From NCBI GenBank assembly GCA_900315035.1, contig OMXO01000011.1:1-46042 (forward strand): 46,042 nucleotides of DNA, written 5' to 3'. The notes below the pieces were generated by a model. It did not search any database. It had not been told where the DNA came from and was given only the letters and a program-made list of their open reading frames with translations. The position numbers were made by a program, and so were the translations under genes. Of this stretch, positions 16,040 to 24,904 are shown one piece after another. Position 1 is the first letter of the stretch. Each line of letters opens with the position of its first letter. This stretch comes from an uncultured Prevotella sp. GTDB lineage: Bacteria; Bacteroidota; Bacteroidia; Bacteroidales; Bacteroidaceae.

Positions 16040-17200
16040 ATGGCAAAAGGACTATTCCCTGTAGAGAAGTTGCAGTCGTTGGAGACTCCCTTCTACTACT
16101 ATGATACAGAACTGCTGCGCAAGACACTACGCACCATCAACGATGAAGCCCACAAACATGAAGGGTTCGTCGTACACTATGCCGTTAAGGCCAATGCCAA
16201 TCCGAAGATACTCCGTATCATCCGAGAGGCCGGCCTTGGCGCCGATTGCGTCAGCGGTGGTGAGATAGAAGCCTCTATCAAGGCTGGATTTCCTCATGAG
16301 AAAATCGTCTATGCAGGTGTCGGCAAAAGTGACTGGGAGATCAACCTCGGTCTGGATAACGACATCTTCTGTTTCAATGTAGAGAGTATTCCTGAGTTAG
16401 AAGTTATCAACGAATTGGCAGCAGCCAAAGGTAAAGTGGCTCGTGTCGCTTTCCGTCTGAACCCCAATGTGGGAGCCCATACACACGCCAACATCACGAC
16501 CGGACTGGCAGAAAACAAATTCGGCATCGCCATGCAGGATATGCTCACCGTGATTACTGAAGCAGAAAGGCTGCCAAACGTGAGATGTGTAGGACTACAC
16601 TTTCACATCGGATCACAGATACTCGACATGGGTGACTTTGAAGCACTCTGCAATCGCGTGAACGAACTACAGGACGAATTGGAACGTCATCGTATTCGTG
16701 TTGAGCACATTAATGTAGGTGGCGGACTTGGCGTCGACTACGGGCATCCTAACAGAGTGCCCATTCCCGACTTCAAGGCCTATTTCGACACCTATGCCCG
16801 TAAATTAAAACTGCGCAACGGCCAGACGCTTCATTTCGAACTGGGGCGTGCAGTAGTGGCACAATGCGGCTCACTCATAACGCGTACCTTATATATTAAG
16901 GAGGGTGCCCTGAAGAAATTTGCCATCGTTGACGCAGGTTTCACAGACCTCATCCGCCCTGCCCTCTATCAGGCTTATCATAAGATTGAAAACATTACCA
17001 GCGAGGAGGCACCTGAAGCCTACGATGTTGTAGGACCTATCTGCGAATCGACAGATGTATTTGCCAAGCAAATTGACATCAATCGTACGAAGCGAGGTGA
17101 TCTCCTGGCTATCCGCTCTGCTGGTGCCTATGGCGAAATCATGGCTTCGCAGTATAACTGCAGAAAGCTGCCATCAGGCTATATGAGCGATGAACTTTAA
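16040..17200 (+). CDS. lysA: Diaminopimelate decarboxylase
   Basis: A 386-residue fold type III PLP enzyme. Lys50 in VVHYAVKANANP forms the Schiff base. GLHFHIGSQI, NVGGGLGVDY and FELGRAVVA are the expected PLP and phosphate-binding motifs, and GPICESTDVFAK supplies the active-site Cys from the partner subunit. It makes L-lysine from meso-diaminopimelate, so it also sets how much DAP remains for peptidoglycan. Length is slightly below many LysA (about 400-420), but all motifs are present. Confidence 0.96.
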   Translation: MAKGLFPVEKLQSLETPFYYYDTELLRKTLRTINDEAHKHEGFVVHYAVKANANPKILRIIREAGLGADCVSGGEIEASIKAGFPHEKIVYAGVGKSDWEINLGLDNDIFCFNVESIPELEVINELAAAKGKVARVAFRLNPNVGAHTHANITTGLAENKFGIAMQDMLTVITEAERLPNVRCVGLHFHIGSQILDMGDFEALCNRVNELQDELERHRIRVEHINVGGGLGVDYGHPNRVPIPDFKAYFDTYARKLKLRNGQTLHFELGRAVVAQCGSLITRTLYIKEGALKKFAIVDAGFTDLIRPALYQAYHKIENITSEEAPEAYDVVGPICESTDVFAKQIDINRTKRGDLLAIRSAGAYGEIMASQYNCRKLPSGYMSDEL

Positions 17201-17212
17201 AGTATTAACGAA

Positions 17213-17902
17213 ATGGATAAAAGCGGACCAAGTTTCTCCATTCTGATAACTGTCTATAACCAGGCCAACGAGTTACGCGACAATCTACCGGCTTATCTGA
17301 CCCAACAGTATGAGCAAGGCTATGAGGTCATTGTCATCGACGAATCGTCTAGCGACGAATCGCCCGACGTGCTCAAACTACTTAAGAAAGATTATCCGAG
17401 GCTCTACAGCACATTTCTGCCCAAGCCCAACAGGCAACTGTCACGCAGGAAATTAGCGTATAACATAGGGCTTAAAGCTTCGCATTATGAATGGGTCATA
17501 CTTCTTAGAGACTGCAAGGAAATCACATCAAGCCAAATGCTTCAGAACATAGCCGATGCGATGGATGTCAATGCAGAACTGACACTTGGCTATTTTGGTA
17601 AGAAAGGCATCAGACTGCAAGCCTATAGCAGCTGCGAAGAAGCGCGGAACCATATCTTGAAAGCAGAACGTAAGCTGACAGAGGTTCAAGAACGCAAGCA
17701 TCTGGGATACAAGATGGGACGATACAATTTCATCATTGTTCACAGAGACCATGTTTACGAATTGCTGAATTACTTTGAACAAAAGCTCTCATTCTTTTCG
17801 CTACTTGGCACCCGACTAAGCATCGTGTGGAAAAACATGACGATTCCTTCCACCTCATTCTCTCTTACACCAGATTCCGATCAAGAACAAGAAAAGTCAT
17901 AA
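17213..17902 (+). CDS. Family 2-like glycosyltransferase
   Basis: A 229-residue protein. The GT-A nucleotide-binding start is clear (FSILITVYNQANELRDNL, then YEVIVIDESSSDES). The position where family 2 enzymes carry DxD reads LLRDCKE, with only one of the two acids, so catalysis is uncertain. It is short for family 2 and has no membrane helix. It starts 12 bases after lysA and ends six bases before the next gene, which is also glycosyltransferase-like. It may act on a surface glycan or be a degenerate member. Confidence 0.75.
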   Translation: MDKSGPSFSILITVYNQANELRDNLPAYLTQQYEQGYEVIVIDESSSDESPDVLKLLKKDYPRLYSTFLPKPNRQLSRRKLAYNIGLKASHYEWVILLRDCKEITSSQMLQNIADAMDVNAELTLGYFGKKGIRLQAYSSCEEARNHILKAERKLTEVQERKHLGYKMGRYNFIIVHRDHVYELLNYFEQKLSFFSLLGTRLSIVWKNMTIPSTSFSLTPDSDQEQEKS

Positions 17903-17908
17903 ATCCAC

Positions 17909-18991
17909 ATGAAGATTCTGCACATATTTCCCAAAAATGATACGCTCATCAGTCAGCATGTTAGAATACTGGTTGACGGATTAAGCCAACGTGCAGATAT
18001 TCGCATGGCTGACAACTTTTCTGCCTTCAAACAGCATCTTCAGACTCAAGAACCTGACATTCTGCACTGTCATGGTTGCTGGAACTATACCATCGCGAGA
18101 GCAGCAAAAGCTGCCCAGCAACAAAATGCAAGAATCATCTTAACACCTCACGGTCAATTAGAGCCATGGATTGTCAGTCAGCAGAATATACATGAGAAGA
18201 TCAGCAAGGAACTTTTATGGCAAAAGAGAATGGTTACACATGCCTATTGCCTTATTGCGTTAGGAAAGCTAGAGCGGGAGAACCTGAACAAATTAGGCTG
18301 GAACCATCGAACAGAAGAAATTCACAATGCCGTTACCACTAATACTATCACGCATCAGGAGATGTGCGACAAGACATATGACATTTATCAGAAAGTCATC
18401 GACTCTAATACACTTGAACTGATGGACGAATTGTCATGTAAAGCACTCGCTGTGATTCTCAAAGCTGGCATTACAGGAGACAGCCGCTGGTGTAAGTCGC
18501 TGGATGCGGTAAAGCGCCCACAGGACATCGATTGGCGACGCCTGCTACTGTATGCAGAACATGAAAACATCAGGAACTACGTTGATTATGGCATTAGCAT
18601 ACTCGGTCTGCCAGAACCTGACAATGATATCCAACCGTCAGCAGCATACTTTCCTGACACTTATCAGACACCCAAGCCACTGAAAGAAATCATTGGGGAG
18701 TATCAGGGAAACGAGACGACCTATCTAGTAAAGATGATCAAACAGTTGCACAAACAGCCGCTGTTGCTCCACATGATAGAATTCACCAGAGAACTCATGC
18801 GCGACACAGTGAATGACGATCAATTGAAAGAAGCCCTTGCAGAAAAGAGACTGGGAGGCTTTGCCGGAAGCCTCATGCAAGTGCTCAGCGAACAAACGCA
18901 GCTCGATGAAGGCTATATGCCAATTCCACCTTTGGATAACCGGCAGACAAGACAGATACGCAGATTAATAACAAACCACTTGAAGATATGA
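17909..18991 (+). CDS. Glycosyltransferase family 4-like protein with only the N-terminal half
   Basis: A 360-residue protein. Residues 1-142 resemble the N-terminal acceptor domain of GT-B glycosyltransferases: MKILHIFPKN, ILHCHGCWNY, LTPHGQLEPW, then EIHNAV where complete enzymes have a PNGV-type hinge. After residue 145 the sequence is helical and polar, with no UDP-sugar-binding Rossmann domain and no E-x7-E motif. So it is half of a transferase joined to an unknown helical domain. It may act with the preceding family 2-like protein. It overlaps fbp by four bases (ATGA). Function unknown. Confidence 0.7.
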   Translation: MKILHIFPKNDTLISQHVRILVDGLSQRADIRMADNFSAFKQHLQTQEPDILHCHGCWNYTIARAAKAAQQQNARIILTPHGQLEPWIVSQQNIHEKISKELLWQKRMVTHAYCLIALGKLERENLNKLGWNHRTEEIHNAVTTNTITHQEMCDKTYDIYQKVIDSNTLELMDELSCKALAVILKAGITGDSRWCKSLDAVKRPQDIDWRRLLLYAEHENIRNYVDYGISILGLPEPDNDIQPSAAYFPDTYQTPKPLKEIIGEYQGNETTYLVKMIKQLHKQPLLLHMIEFTRELMRDTVNDDQLKEALAEKRLGGFAGSLMQVLSEQTQLDEGYMPIPPLDNRQTRQIRRLITNHLKI

Positions 18992-20973
18992 CAACTACAC
19001 ATCATGACAGTATAGAGACAGACATGCATTATCTGCAGCTTCTCGCCCAGTCATTCCCAACAATCGCCGATGCCTCTACAGAGATCATTAACCTCGAAGC
19101 AATTATGGCATTGCCCAAGGGTACGGAACATTTTCTTGCCGACTTGCATGGGGAGAGCGGCGCTTTCCAGCATGTCTTAAAAAATGCCTCGGGTAATATC
19201 AAAAGAAAGGTCAACGAACTATTTGGCAACGATATCCGTGAGTCGGAAAAGAAAGAACTATGCACGCTCATCTATTACCCCGAGCAGAAGCTTGAACTTA
19301 TCAAAGCACGAGAGACTGATATAGACGACTGGTACCGTATTACGATACACCAACTCGTGAAAGTCTGTCGCGATGTCTCTTCAAAATATACCCGTTCGAA
19401 AGTCAGGAAATCGTTACCAGAAGACTTTTCTTACATCATCGAGGAACTGCTCCACGAAAGTCTCTCAGACAACGATAAGGCCGCTTATGTCAGCGTGATT
19501 GTCAACACCATTATTTCTACGGGGCGCGCCGATGATTTCATAGTTGCCATCTGCAACGTTATCCAGCGCCTTGCTATCGACCAGCTCCATATACTTGGGG
19601 ATATCTATGATCGAGGGCCCGGTGCACACATCATCATGGATACGTTACGCCAATACCATTCATGGGATATTCAATGGGGAAATCATGATATCTTATGGAT
19701 GGGCGCTGCTGCTGGCAATAATGCCTGTATATGCAATGTGCTTCGTCTTTGTCTGCGATATGCAAACTTGGCAACTGTTGAGGAATATGGTATCAACTTG
19801 GTACCTTTGGCCACCTTTGCGCTTGATGCCTATGGTGACGATCCTTGTGAAGAATTTATGCCAAAGGAGATGCCCGGTAACAAAATGGACGAGAAAACCC
19901 GTCAGCTTACTGCCAAAATGCATAAGGCCATTGCCGTTTTGCAGTTCAAGGAGGAAGCAGCCATTTTCAATCGCCGCACTGAATGGCAGATGCAGGACCG
20001 ATGTCTGTTCGACCATATAGACTATGCCAAAGGTATCTGCAACATCGATGGGAAAGAATATGAAATGAAAAGTTGTCACTTTCCAACGATTGACCCTGCA
20101 CACCCCAATGCCCTCACCCAAGAGGAGGCAGATCTCATGGATAAACTTCACCATTCCTTCCGCATCTGCGAAAAACTGAAGAAACACATACGCACGCTGC
20201 TCTCACACGGTTGCATGTACACGGTGAGCAATTCCAATCTCCTTTTCCATGCCAGTTGTCCGCTTAACAATGACGGAACCCTCAAAGAGGTCGAGATCTA
20301 TCCTGGCATCAGATATAGCGGAAAAGACCTTATGCATAACATTGGCATGATGATTCGTGGAGCATTTGAGAATACCTCGGACGATTATCCCATCGACTAT
20401 GCCCGTGACTATTTCCTCTATCTTTGGTGTGGAAAAGATTCACCACTTTTCGACAAATCCAAGATGGCAACTTTTGAACGATATTTCCTTAGCGACAAAG
20501 AGACCTATAAAGAGGAAAAAGGCAATTACTTCAAGTTACGTGACTCAGCAGAGATATGTGACAAGATTCTTGATGCCTTCGAGGTTAAAGGCCAAAACCG
20601 ACATATCATCAATGGACACGTACCTGTACATGCCTCAAAGGGAGAGAACCCAATCAAGGCTGGCGGAAGACTCATGGTGATTGACGGAGGTTTCTCTGAG
20701 GCCTATCATAATGAAACAGGTATAGCCGGATACACACTCGTCTATCACTCTCGTGGTTTCCAATTAGTTCAACACGAACCATTCACATCTCAGCGTGACG
20801 CCATCGTCAGAGAGACAGACATCAAGTCAACGACCCAGATCGTCGAGATGTCTGCCCACCGTATGCTTGTTGCCGATACCGACAAAGGAGAAGAGCTGAA
20901 ACATCAGGTTGCAGACTTGAAAAATCTGCTTTATGCCTATCGTCATGGCATTCTTAAAGAACGTCGCAGATAA
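18988..20973 (+). CDS. fbp: Fructose-1,6-bisphosphatase, class III
   Basis: A 661-residue protein of the class III (Firmicutes/Bacteroidetes) type, with calcineurin-like metal motifs: ADLHGESGAF, GDIYDRGPGAH, WGNHDILWMG, and later NGHVPVHASKGENPIKAGG. It dephosphorylates fructose-1,6-bisphosphate in gluconeogenesis. The start at 18988 overlaps the previous stop. It is preceded by glycosyltransferase-like genes and followed eight bases later by a DUF5103 gene. The length matches known class III enzymes. Confidence 0.96.
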   Translation: MTTTHHDSIETDMHYLQLLAQSFPTIADASTEIINLEAIMALPKGTEHFLADLHGESGAFQHVLKNASGNIKRKVNELFGNDIRESEKKELCTLIYYPEQKLELIKARETDIDDWYRITIHQLVKVCRDVSSKYTRSKVRKSLPEDFSYIIEELLHESLSDNDKAAYVSVIVNTIISTGRADDFIVAICNVIQRLAIDQLHILGDIYDRGPGAHIIMDTLRQYHSWDIQWGNHDILWMGAAAGNNACICNVLRLCLRYANLATVEEYGINLVPLATFALDAYGDDPCEEFMPKEMPGNKMDEKTRQLTAKMHKAIAVLQFKEEAAIFNRRTEWQMQDRCLFDHIDYAKGICNIDGKEYEMKSCHFPTIDPAHPNALTQEEADLMDKLHHSFRICEKLKKHIRTLLSHGCMYTVSNSNLLFHASCPLNNDGTLKEVEIYPGIRYSGKDLMHNIGMMIRGAFENTSDDYPIDYARDYFLYLWCGKDSPLFDKSKMATFERYFLSDKETYKEEKGNYFKLRDSAEICDKILDAFEVKGQNRHIINGHVPVHASKGENPIKAGGRLMVIDGGFSEAYHNETGIAGYTLVYHSRGFQLVQHEPFTSQRDAIVRETDIKSTTQIVEMSAHRMLVADTDKGEELKHQVADLKNLLYAYRHGILKERRR

Positions 20974-20980
20974 GAATGAG

Positions 20981-22213
20981 ATGATGAAAAGGACTATCCT
21001 TATCGTCATAACCTTATTGTTATATACAATGGGGATGGCTGAGAACAGAATTTATAATCCACAGGTAAAATCACTGCAAGCTGTGGTTAACAAAGACTGG
21101 CTATCCCCAACGGTTATGCGGTTGAAGGGAGATGACAAACTTCATGTTGCTTTCGATGAACTTTCACACGACTATCATCGATACAGCTACCAGATAGAGC
21201 ACTGTGAAGCAGACTGGTCTGTATCAGAAGATCTTTTCGAGAGTAATTGGCTCGAAGGATTCAATGCCATCGTGATTGACGACTTCGAGCGAAGCATTAA
21301 CACGACGATTCCCTACACCCACTATCGATTCACCATTCCAAACGACCGCTGCAAACTGAAACTTAGCGGAAACTATCGTCTTCATATTATCGATGAAGAT
21401 ACTCAAGACGAAGTTGCGAGTGTGGAATTCATGATAACCGAGCAATCAATGCCCATCACAATGGCTGTTTCGTCAAATACAGACATCGACACAAACGTCA
21501 GCCACCAGCAGGTATCCTTTGCTGTTTCATACGGTGACTACCATATTACAAACCCGGAAGAGCAGATAATAACAGTAGTTATGCAAAATGGTCGCGAAGA
21601 TACATGGCGCTGGTATGAGAAGCCAAGCATTATAAGTGACCGAAGTCTGAGATGGGAACACCGAAAAGGTCTTATCTTTGATGGCGGTAATGAATACCGG
21701 AAGTTTGAGATACTTGATCCCAGTCATCCGACGATGGGGATTGAGCGTATCGTATGGAATGGAGAAGCCTATTATGCTTACCCGTTCGTCAGCGAACCTC
21801 GTCCCAACTATCTCTATGATGAGGATGCCAACGGCTCTTTCTACATCCGCAACAGCGACAATCGTGATAACGACACCGCCAGTGACTATATATGGGTAAC
21901 TTATCGCCTCAAGATTCATGAATTAAAAGAAGGGAAAGTTGTTATTGACGGCCATTGGACTACTGAGAATCCAGAAACATATGTAATGGTCTATGACGCC
22001 AAAAACGAATACTACACTGCTAGTATTCTTCAAAAACAAGGATACTATTCTTACCAATATCTCTGGATTTCGCCTGACGGGAAATCACACCCCCTACCTT
22101 CAGAGGGGAATTACTACGAAACTGAAAACCGCTATCAATCACTCGTTTATTACAAAGAAGCGGGCGAACGAACCTGGCGACTCACAAGTTGGGGGCAAAT
22201 CACATTTCGGTAA
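20981..22213 (+). CDS. DUF5103 exported protein
   Basis: A 410-residue protein starting MMKRTILIVITLLLYTMGMAEN, a Sec signal peptide. The mature part begins with NRIYNPQVKSLQAVV and has FDELSHDYHRYSYQIEHCEADW, the conserved core of DUF5103. It is rich in predicted beta strands. The family is widespread in Bacteroidetes, is exported, and has no known activity. An upstream in-frame start (20933) is rejected because it lies inside fbp and lacks the signal peptide form. Its last 14 bases overlap the convergent AraC-type gene. Confidence 0.85.
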   Translation: MMKRTILIVITLLLYTMGMAENRIYNPQVKSLQAVVNKDWLSPTVMRLKGDDKLHVAFDELSHDYHRYSYQIEHCEADWSVSEDLFESNWLEGFNAIVIDDFERSINTTIPYTHYRFTIPNDRCKLKLSGNYRLHIIDEDTQDEVASVEFMITEQSMPITMAVSSNTDIDTNVSHQQVSFAVSYGDYHITNPEEQIITVVMQNGREDTWRWYEKPSIISDRSLRWEHRKGLIFDGGNEYRKFEILDPSHPTMGIERIVWNGEAYYAYPFVSEPRPNYLYDEDANGSFYIRNSDNRDNDTASDYIWVTYRLKIHELKEGKVVIDGHWTTENPETYVMVYDAKNEYYTASILQKQGYYSYQYLWISPDGKSHPLPSEGNYYETENRYQSLVYYKEAGERTWRLTSWGQITFR

Positions 22214-24710
22214 TTCCGAATCTGGAAGCACTCCTGTGTTTGCCGTAATGACGACGATACGTTTCTGGCGTCATTTTCTTATAGCGATAGAAAGATGCGA
22301 TCAGATAATTAGCCGATACGAAGCCACACTCGTAAGCAATTTCATCAAGACTATCATCCGTAGTTTCCAGCAGAACTGCAGCTCGTTTCAACATCAGTTT
22401 TCTTGCCAATGGTCTTGGACTCTTGTATATATTCGCAATAATTAGCTGATAGAACTTCGCTACATCCATGCCTGCTATACTGCTCAACTCACGCATTGTT
22501 AATTCTGATGCCTTTTTCTCCTGCGCCAAAGGCATGATTTTCATCATAACGAGTTCAAACTCTGGCGACAAGTCATTTTGCGAATCCACCACATATCCAT
22601 GTGTCTCGTCAGGAATAGGCTCCATCATACTTCCATTCTTTCCACCATGCCGCAAACAACGTTCTGAGAAATTCTTAACACGTTTGATGACACCCTGTTC
22701 CTCGCTATTGCGCATTGTACGCATACTTGTGTTCTTGATGTAATAATAGACATTAATAGCCGCCAGGACCAGAATCAATGTCACAAGCAACATTAACATA
22801 CCTGTTGTACGCCACCAAGGTTCATTAATGTTAACAACCCACTCATATGGTACAGAATCCCAAACGTCAGGCATCATCGAGGCCTGCACCTCTATACGGT
22901 AAGAGCCAGGACGCAAACCTGCTAAAGGCAAATGCAGTTGTCCTTGTCTGTCTACAAGTCCTCCAGAGTTGTAAGGTGTGAGAATACGCCAAGTATCATC
23001 AAGACCATTTACACGTACACGATAAAATGTCTGATGCGGACGGAAGAAATTCAGTCCAGAGAAAGTCAAAGAAACTGTATTCTGATTGTAACTCAAGTTT
23101 ATTTCAGAAGTTCTTGACAATGCTTTTTCCAAAATCACGCTACCATCAAGTTCCTGACCAGTTCTGATGACATTTCCGTTTACCATCAATCGAGTCAGTT
23201 TAGGATGAATGTCAAATATAGACTCCTGAGTAACTGTGCCCATCTTGCCCGGATTAAACTCTATTACATGATCAAGCATCTGCATGATAATGGTTCCGTC
23301 AGCGAGTCGCATCGCCCGTCCATTAGCAAACGATTCTGATGGAATATTGTCCCATTGGATATAACAATTGATATAACGGAACTTACCACCCTTGTCGAAA
23401 AGCAGGCAATAGAGGCCATAACTTGTACCCACCCAAATATTATGAAATTTGTCTTCTATGACAGAATGAATGACATTGTTTAAAAGTCCATCTTTATTGG
23501 TGAAGATTTCTGGTAGGAACTCATGATTTTGCCTTTTATAAAGATGCAATCCTGTTGTCGTGCCAATCCAGTCCCAGCCACGAGAATCGCGGAAAACACA
23601 ATTTACAGATTTTCCTTTATAGCTTAACTGCGGTCTGATTTCCTTATCCATCAGAGCAGAAAGTTCAACAGCTCTCTGCTGATCCCAAGTATAAACTTGG
23701 AAAGGAGAAGGCATCGGTCTGGAATAAAGTAAACCACGGCGCTCCGTACCAGCCCACATTCCACCTTGTTTGTCAAAGGCAATGGCATTTATATCGGTCA
23801 GAAGTGTGCCTCCCAAAGCCATCGACAATTCTCTGTTATGTGTTTTCTCACCAGTACGACAATCATAGGTCCAATAACCATACGACGAAGGGATATAAAG
23901 AATATTGTCATTTTCAGCAATATTATTTAAATGATAAGGTTCTTGCATGATAATCTGGAATTTCCACTCATCCACATTAAAACTCATCAGGACAGCCTCA
24001 TCCTCACCATTTCTAATTTGGAAAAAAGTCTTATCTTTAGAATAAAGCACAGAACTACGGTCAAAGCGTTTCGACATATCATCATCATATGCCTTCACTT
24101 CGCGAAGCTTTTTCCCCGTTTTCAAATCCAGCACTTCCAACAACCCATTCTCATAGAACAATAACAGGTACTTGTCTTCATAAATATCCAAGTCTTGGAG
24201 GTTCAGGTCCTTTATAACGGGATATGTGCACTTTGTACCTGTACCATACACACCTTTCTTTGTCAACAACCAAACTTCATTTTTCTGATCGGCAAACAAA
24301 TCGAAAACCTGCTCTTGTACGCCCAGTTCATTAAAAACATCCACAACAGAAGAGACAAAGGATTCTGTCGTTAGATTCACGCATGTCACCCGGCGCTTAC
24401 TTTTCAACCACATATGATGATAACGATCGAAATAAAGATGATAGTTACCAGAATAGTTAGAAAGCGGGTATATATTTTCTGCACTCGGATCAATATAAGA
24501 AAACTTTTGACCATCGAAAAAATTAATCTGCCCCAATGCTGTAATGACTAACCTTCCTGTCTTCGTACAATGAACAGTCTGAGCACTATTATCTGCCAAG
24601 CCGTTCGAAGCATTATACACATAAAAACGGTTGTCCTTTGCCAGAGAAGCATGAAGCGATACCAGCAGAAGAGCCGTTAAAAGGCCTAGTTTTTTGAGGG
24701 TTAGTTTCAT
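22200..24710 (-). CDS. Membrane-spanning AraC-type regulator with periplasmic beta-propeller and Y_Y_Y domain
   Basis: An 836-residue protein. A signal/anchor segment (MKLTLKKLGLLTALLLVSLHASLA) is followed by Reg_prop repeats (GWDWIGTTTGLHLY, HNIWVGTSYGLYCL, GGMWAGTERRGLLYS), a Y_Y_Y domain at about 540-630, one membrane helix at about 635-657, and a cytoplasmic AraC helix-turn-helix at about 715-830 (MTMRELSS-like first helix, LDEIAYECGFVSANYLIASF second). This is the layout of Bacteroidetes hybrid two-component systems, but with the histidine kinase and receiver domains absent: sensor and DNA-binding domain are joined by about 55 residues. It may sense a periplasmic ligand, probably a glycan. 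It has its own promoter. No susC/susD pair is nearby to name a substrate. Confidence 0.85.
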   Translation of the reverse strand: MKLTLKKLGLLTALLLVSLHASLAKDNRFYVYNASNGLADNSAQTVHCTKTGRLVITALGQINFFDGQKFSYIDPSAENIYPLSNYSGNYHLYFDRYHHMWLKSKRRVTCVNLTTESFVSSVVDVFNELGVQEQVFDLFADQKNEVWLLTKKGVYGTGTKCTYPVIKDLNLQDLDIYEDKYLLLFYENGLLEVLDLKTGKKLREVKAYDDDMSKRFDRSSVLYSKDKTFFQIRNGEDEAVLMSFNVDEWKFQIIMQEPYHLNNIAENDNILYIPSSYGYWTYDCRTGEKTHNRELSMALGGTLLTDINAIAFDKQGGMWAGTERRGLLYSRPMPSPFQVYTWDQQRAVELSALMDKEIRPQLSYKGKSVNCVFRDSRGWDWIGTTTGLHLYKRQNHEFLPEIFTNKDGLLNNVIHSVIEDKFHNIWVGTSYGLYCLLFDKGGKFRYINCYIQWDNIPSESFANGRAMRLADGTIIMQMLDHVIEFNPGKMGTVTQESIFDIHPKLTRLMVNGNVIRTGQELDGSVILEKALSRTSEINLSYNQNTVSLTFSGLNFFRPHQTFYRVRVNGLDDTWRILTPYNSGGLVDRQGQLHLPLAGLRPGSYRIEVQASMMPDVWDSVPYEWVVNINEPWWRTTGMLMLLVTLILVLAAINVYYYIKNTSMRTMRNSEEQGVIKRVKNFSERCLRHGGKNGSMMEPIPDETHGYVVDSQNDLSPEFELVMMKIMPLAQEKKASELTMRELSSIAGMDVAKFYQLIIANIYKSPRPLARKLMLKRAAVLLETTDDSLDEIAYECGFVSANYLIASFYRYKKMTPETYRRHYGKHRSASRFGITEM

Positions 24711-24731
24711 CGATTAAATCTGTTGACGTTG

Positions 24732-24763
24732 CAAAGATAATCAAAATGCCGTTCCCTTCCAAA
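24732..24763 (-). promoter_or_regulatory. Promoter of the membrane AraC-type regulator
   Basis: On the minus strand TTTG (24763-24760), exactly 20 bases, then TATCTTTG (24739-24732), 21 bases before the ATG at 24710. Confidence 0.75.
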
Positions 24764-24783
24764 TGTTTTGCAAAAAAACATTT
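24761..24783. repeat. Inverted repeat overlapping the -33 element of the regulator promoter
   Basis: AAATGTTTT (24761-24769) and AAAACATTT (24775-24783) form a nine-base inverted repeat that covers the -33 TTTG. It is a candidate operator, perhaps for autoregulation. The area is AT-rich, so chance is possible. Confidence 0.4.
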
Positions 24784-24904
24784 TGTTTTTCTTGCAAAAT
24801 ATTGTATTTTTTGCATAAACACAGTCACCCCCCACCCTCAAATGCCTTTATACCTGCAGCACCAGGTCAGGTCTGCGGCGGAGAAGTAATAAAGGACTTA
24901 ACGA
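24784..24904. other. Intergenic stretch after queA
   Basis: AT-rich near 24784-24825. From 24845 to 24895 an outer pair CCTTTAT/ATAAAGG encloses a weaker inner pairing (GCAGCACC with GGTCTGC). No T-run follows on the minus strand, so a terminator for queA is not clearly supported. No gene is seen here. Confidence 0.3.

Noticed and set aside
24845-24895. Hairpin after queA as a terminator
   Set aside because: The outer CCTTTAT/ATAAAGG pair is far apart, the inner pairing is weak and no T-run follows on the minus strand.
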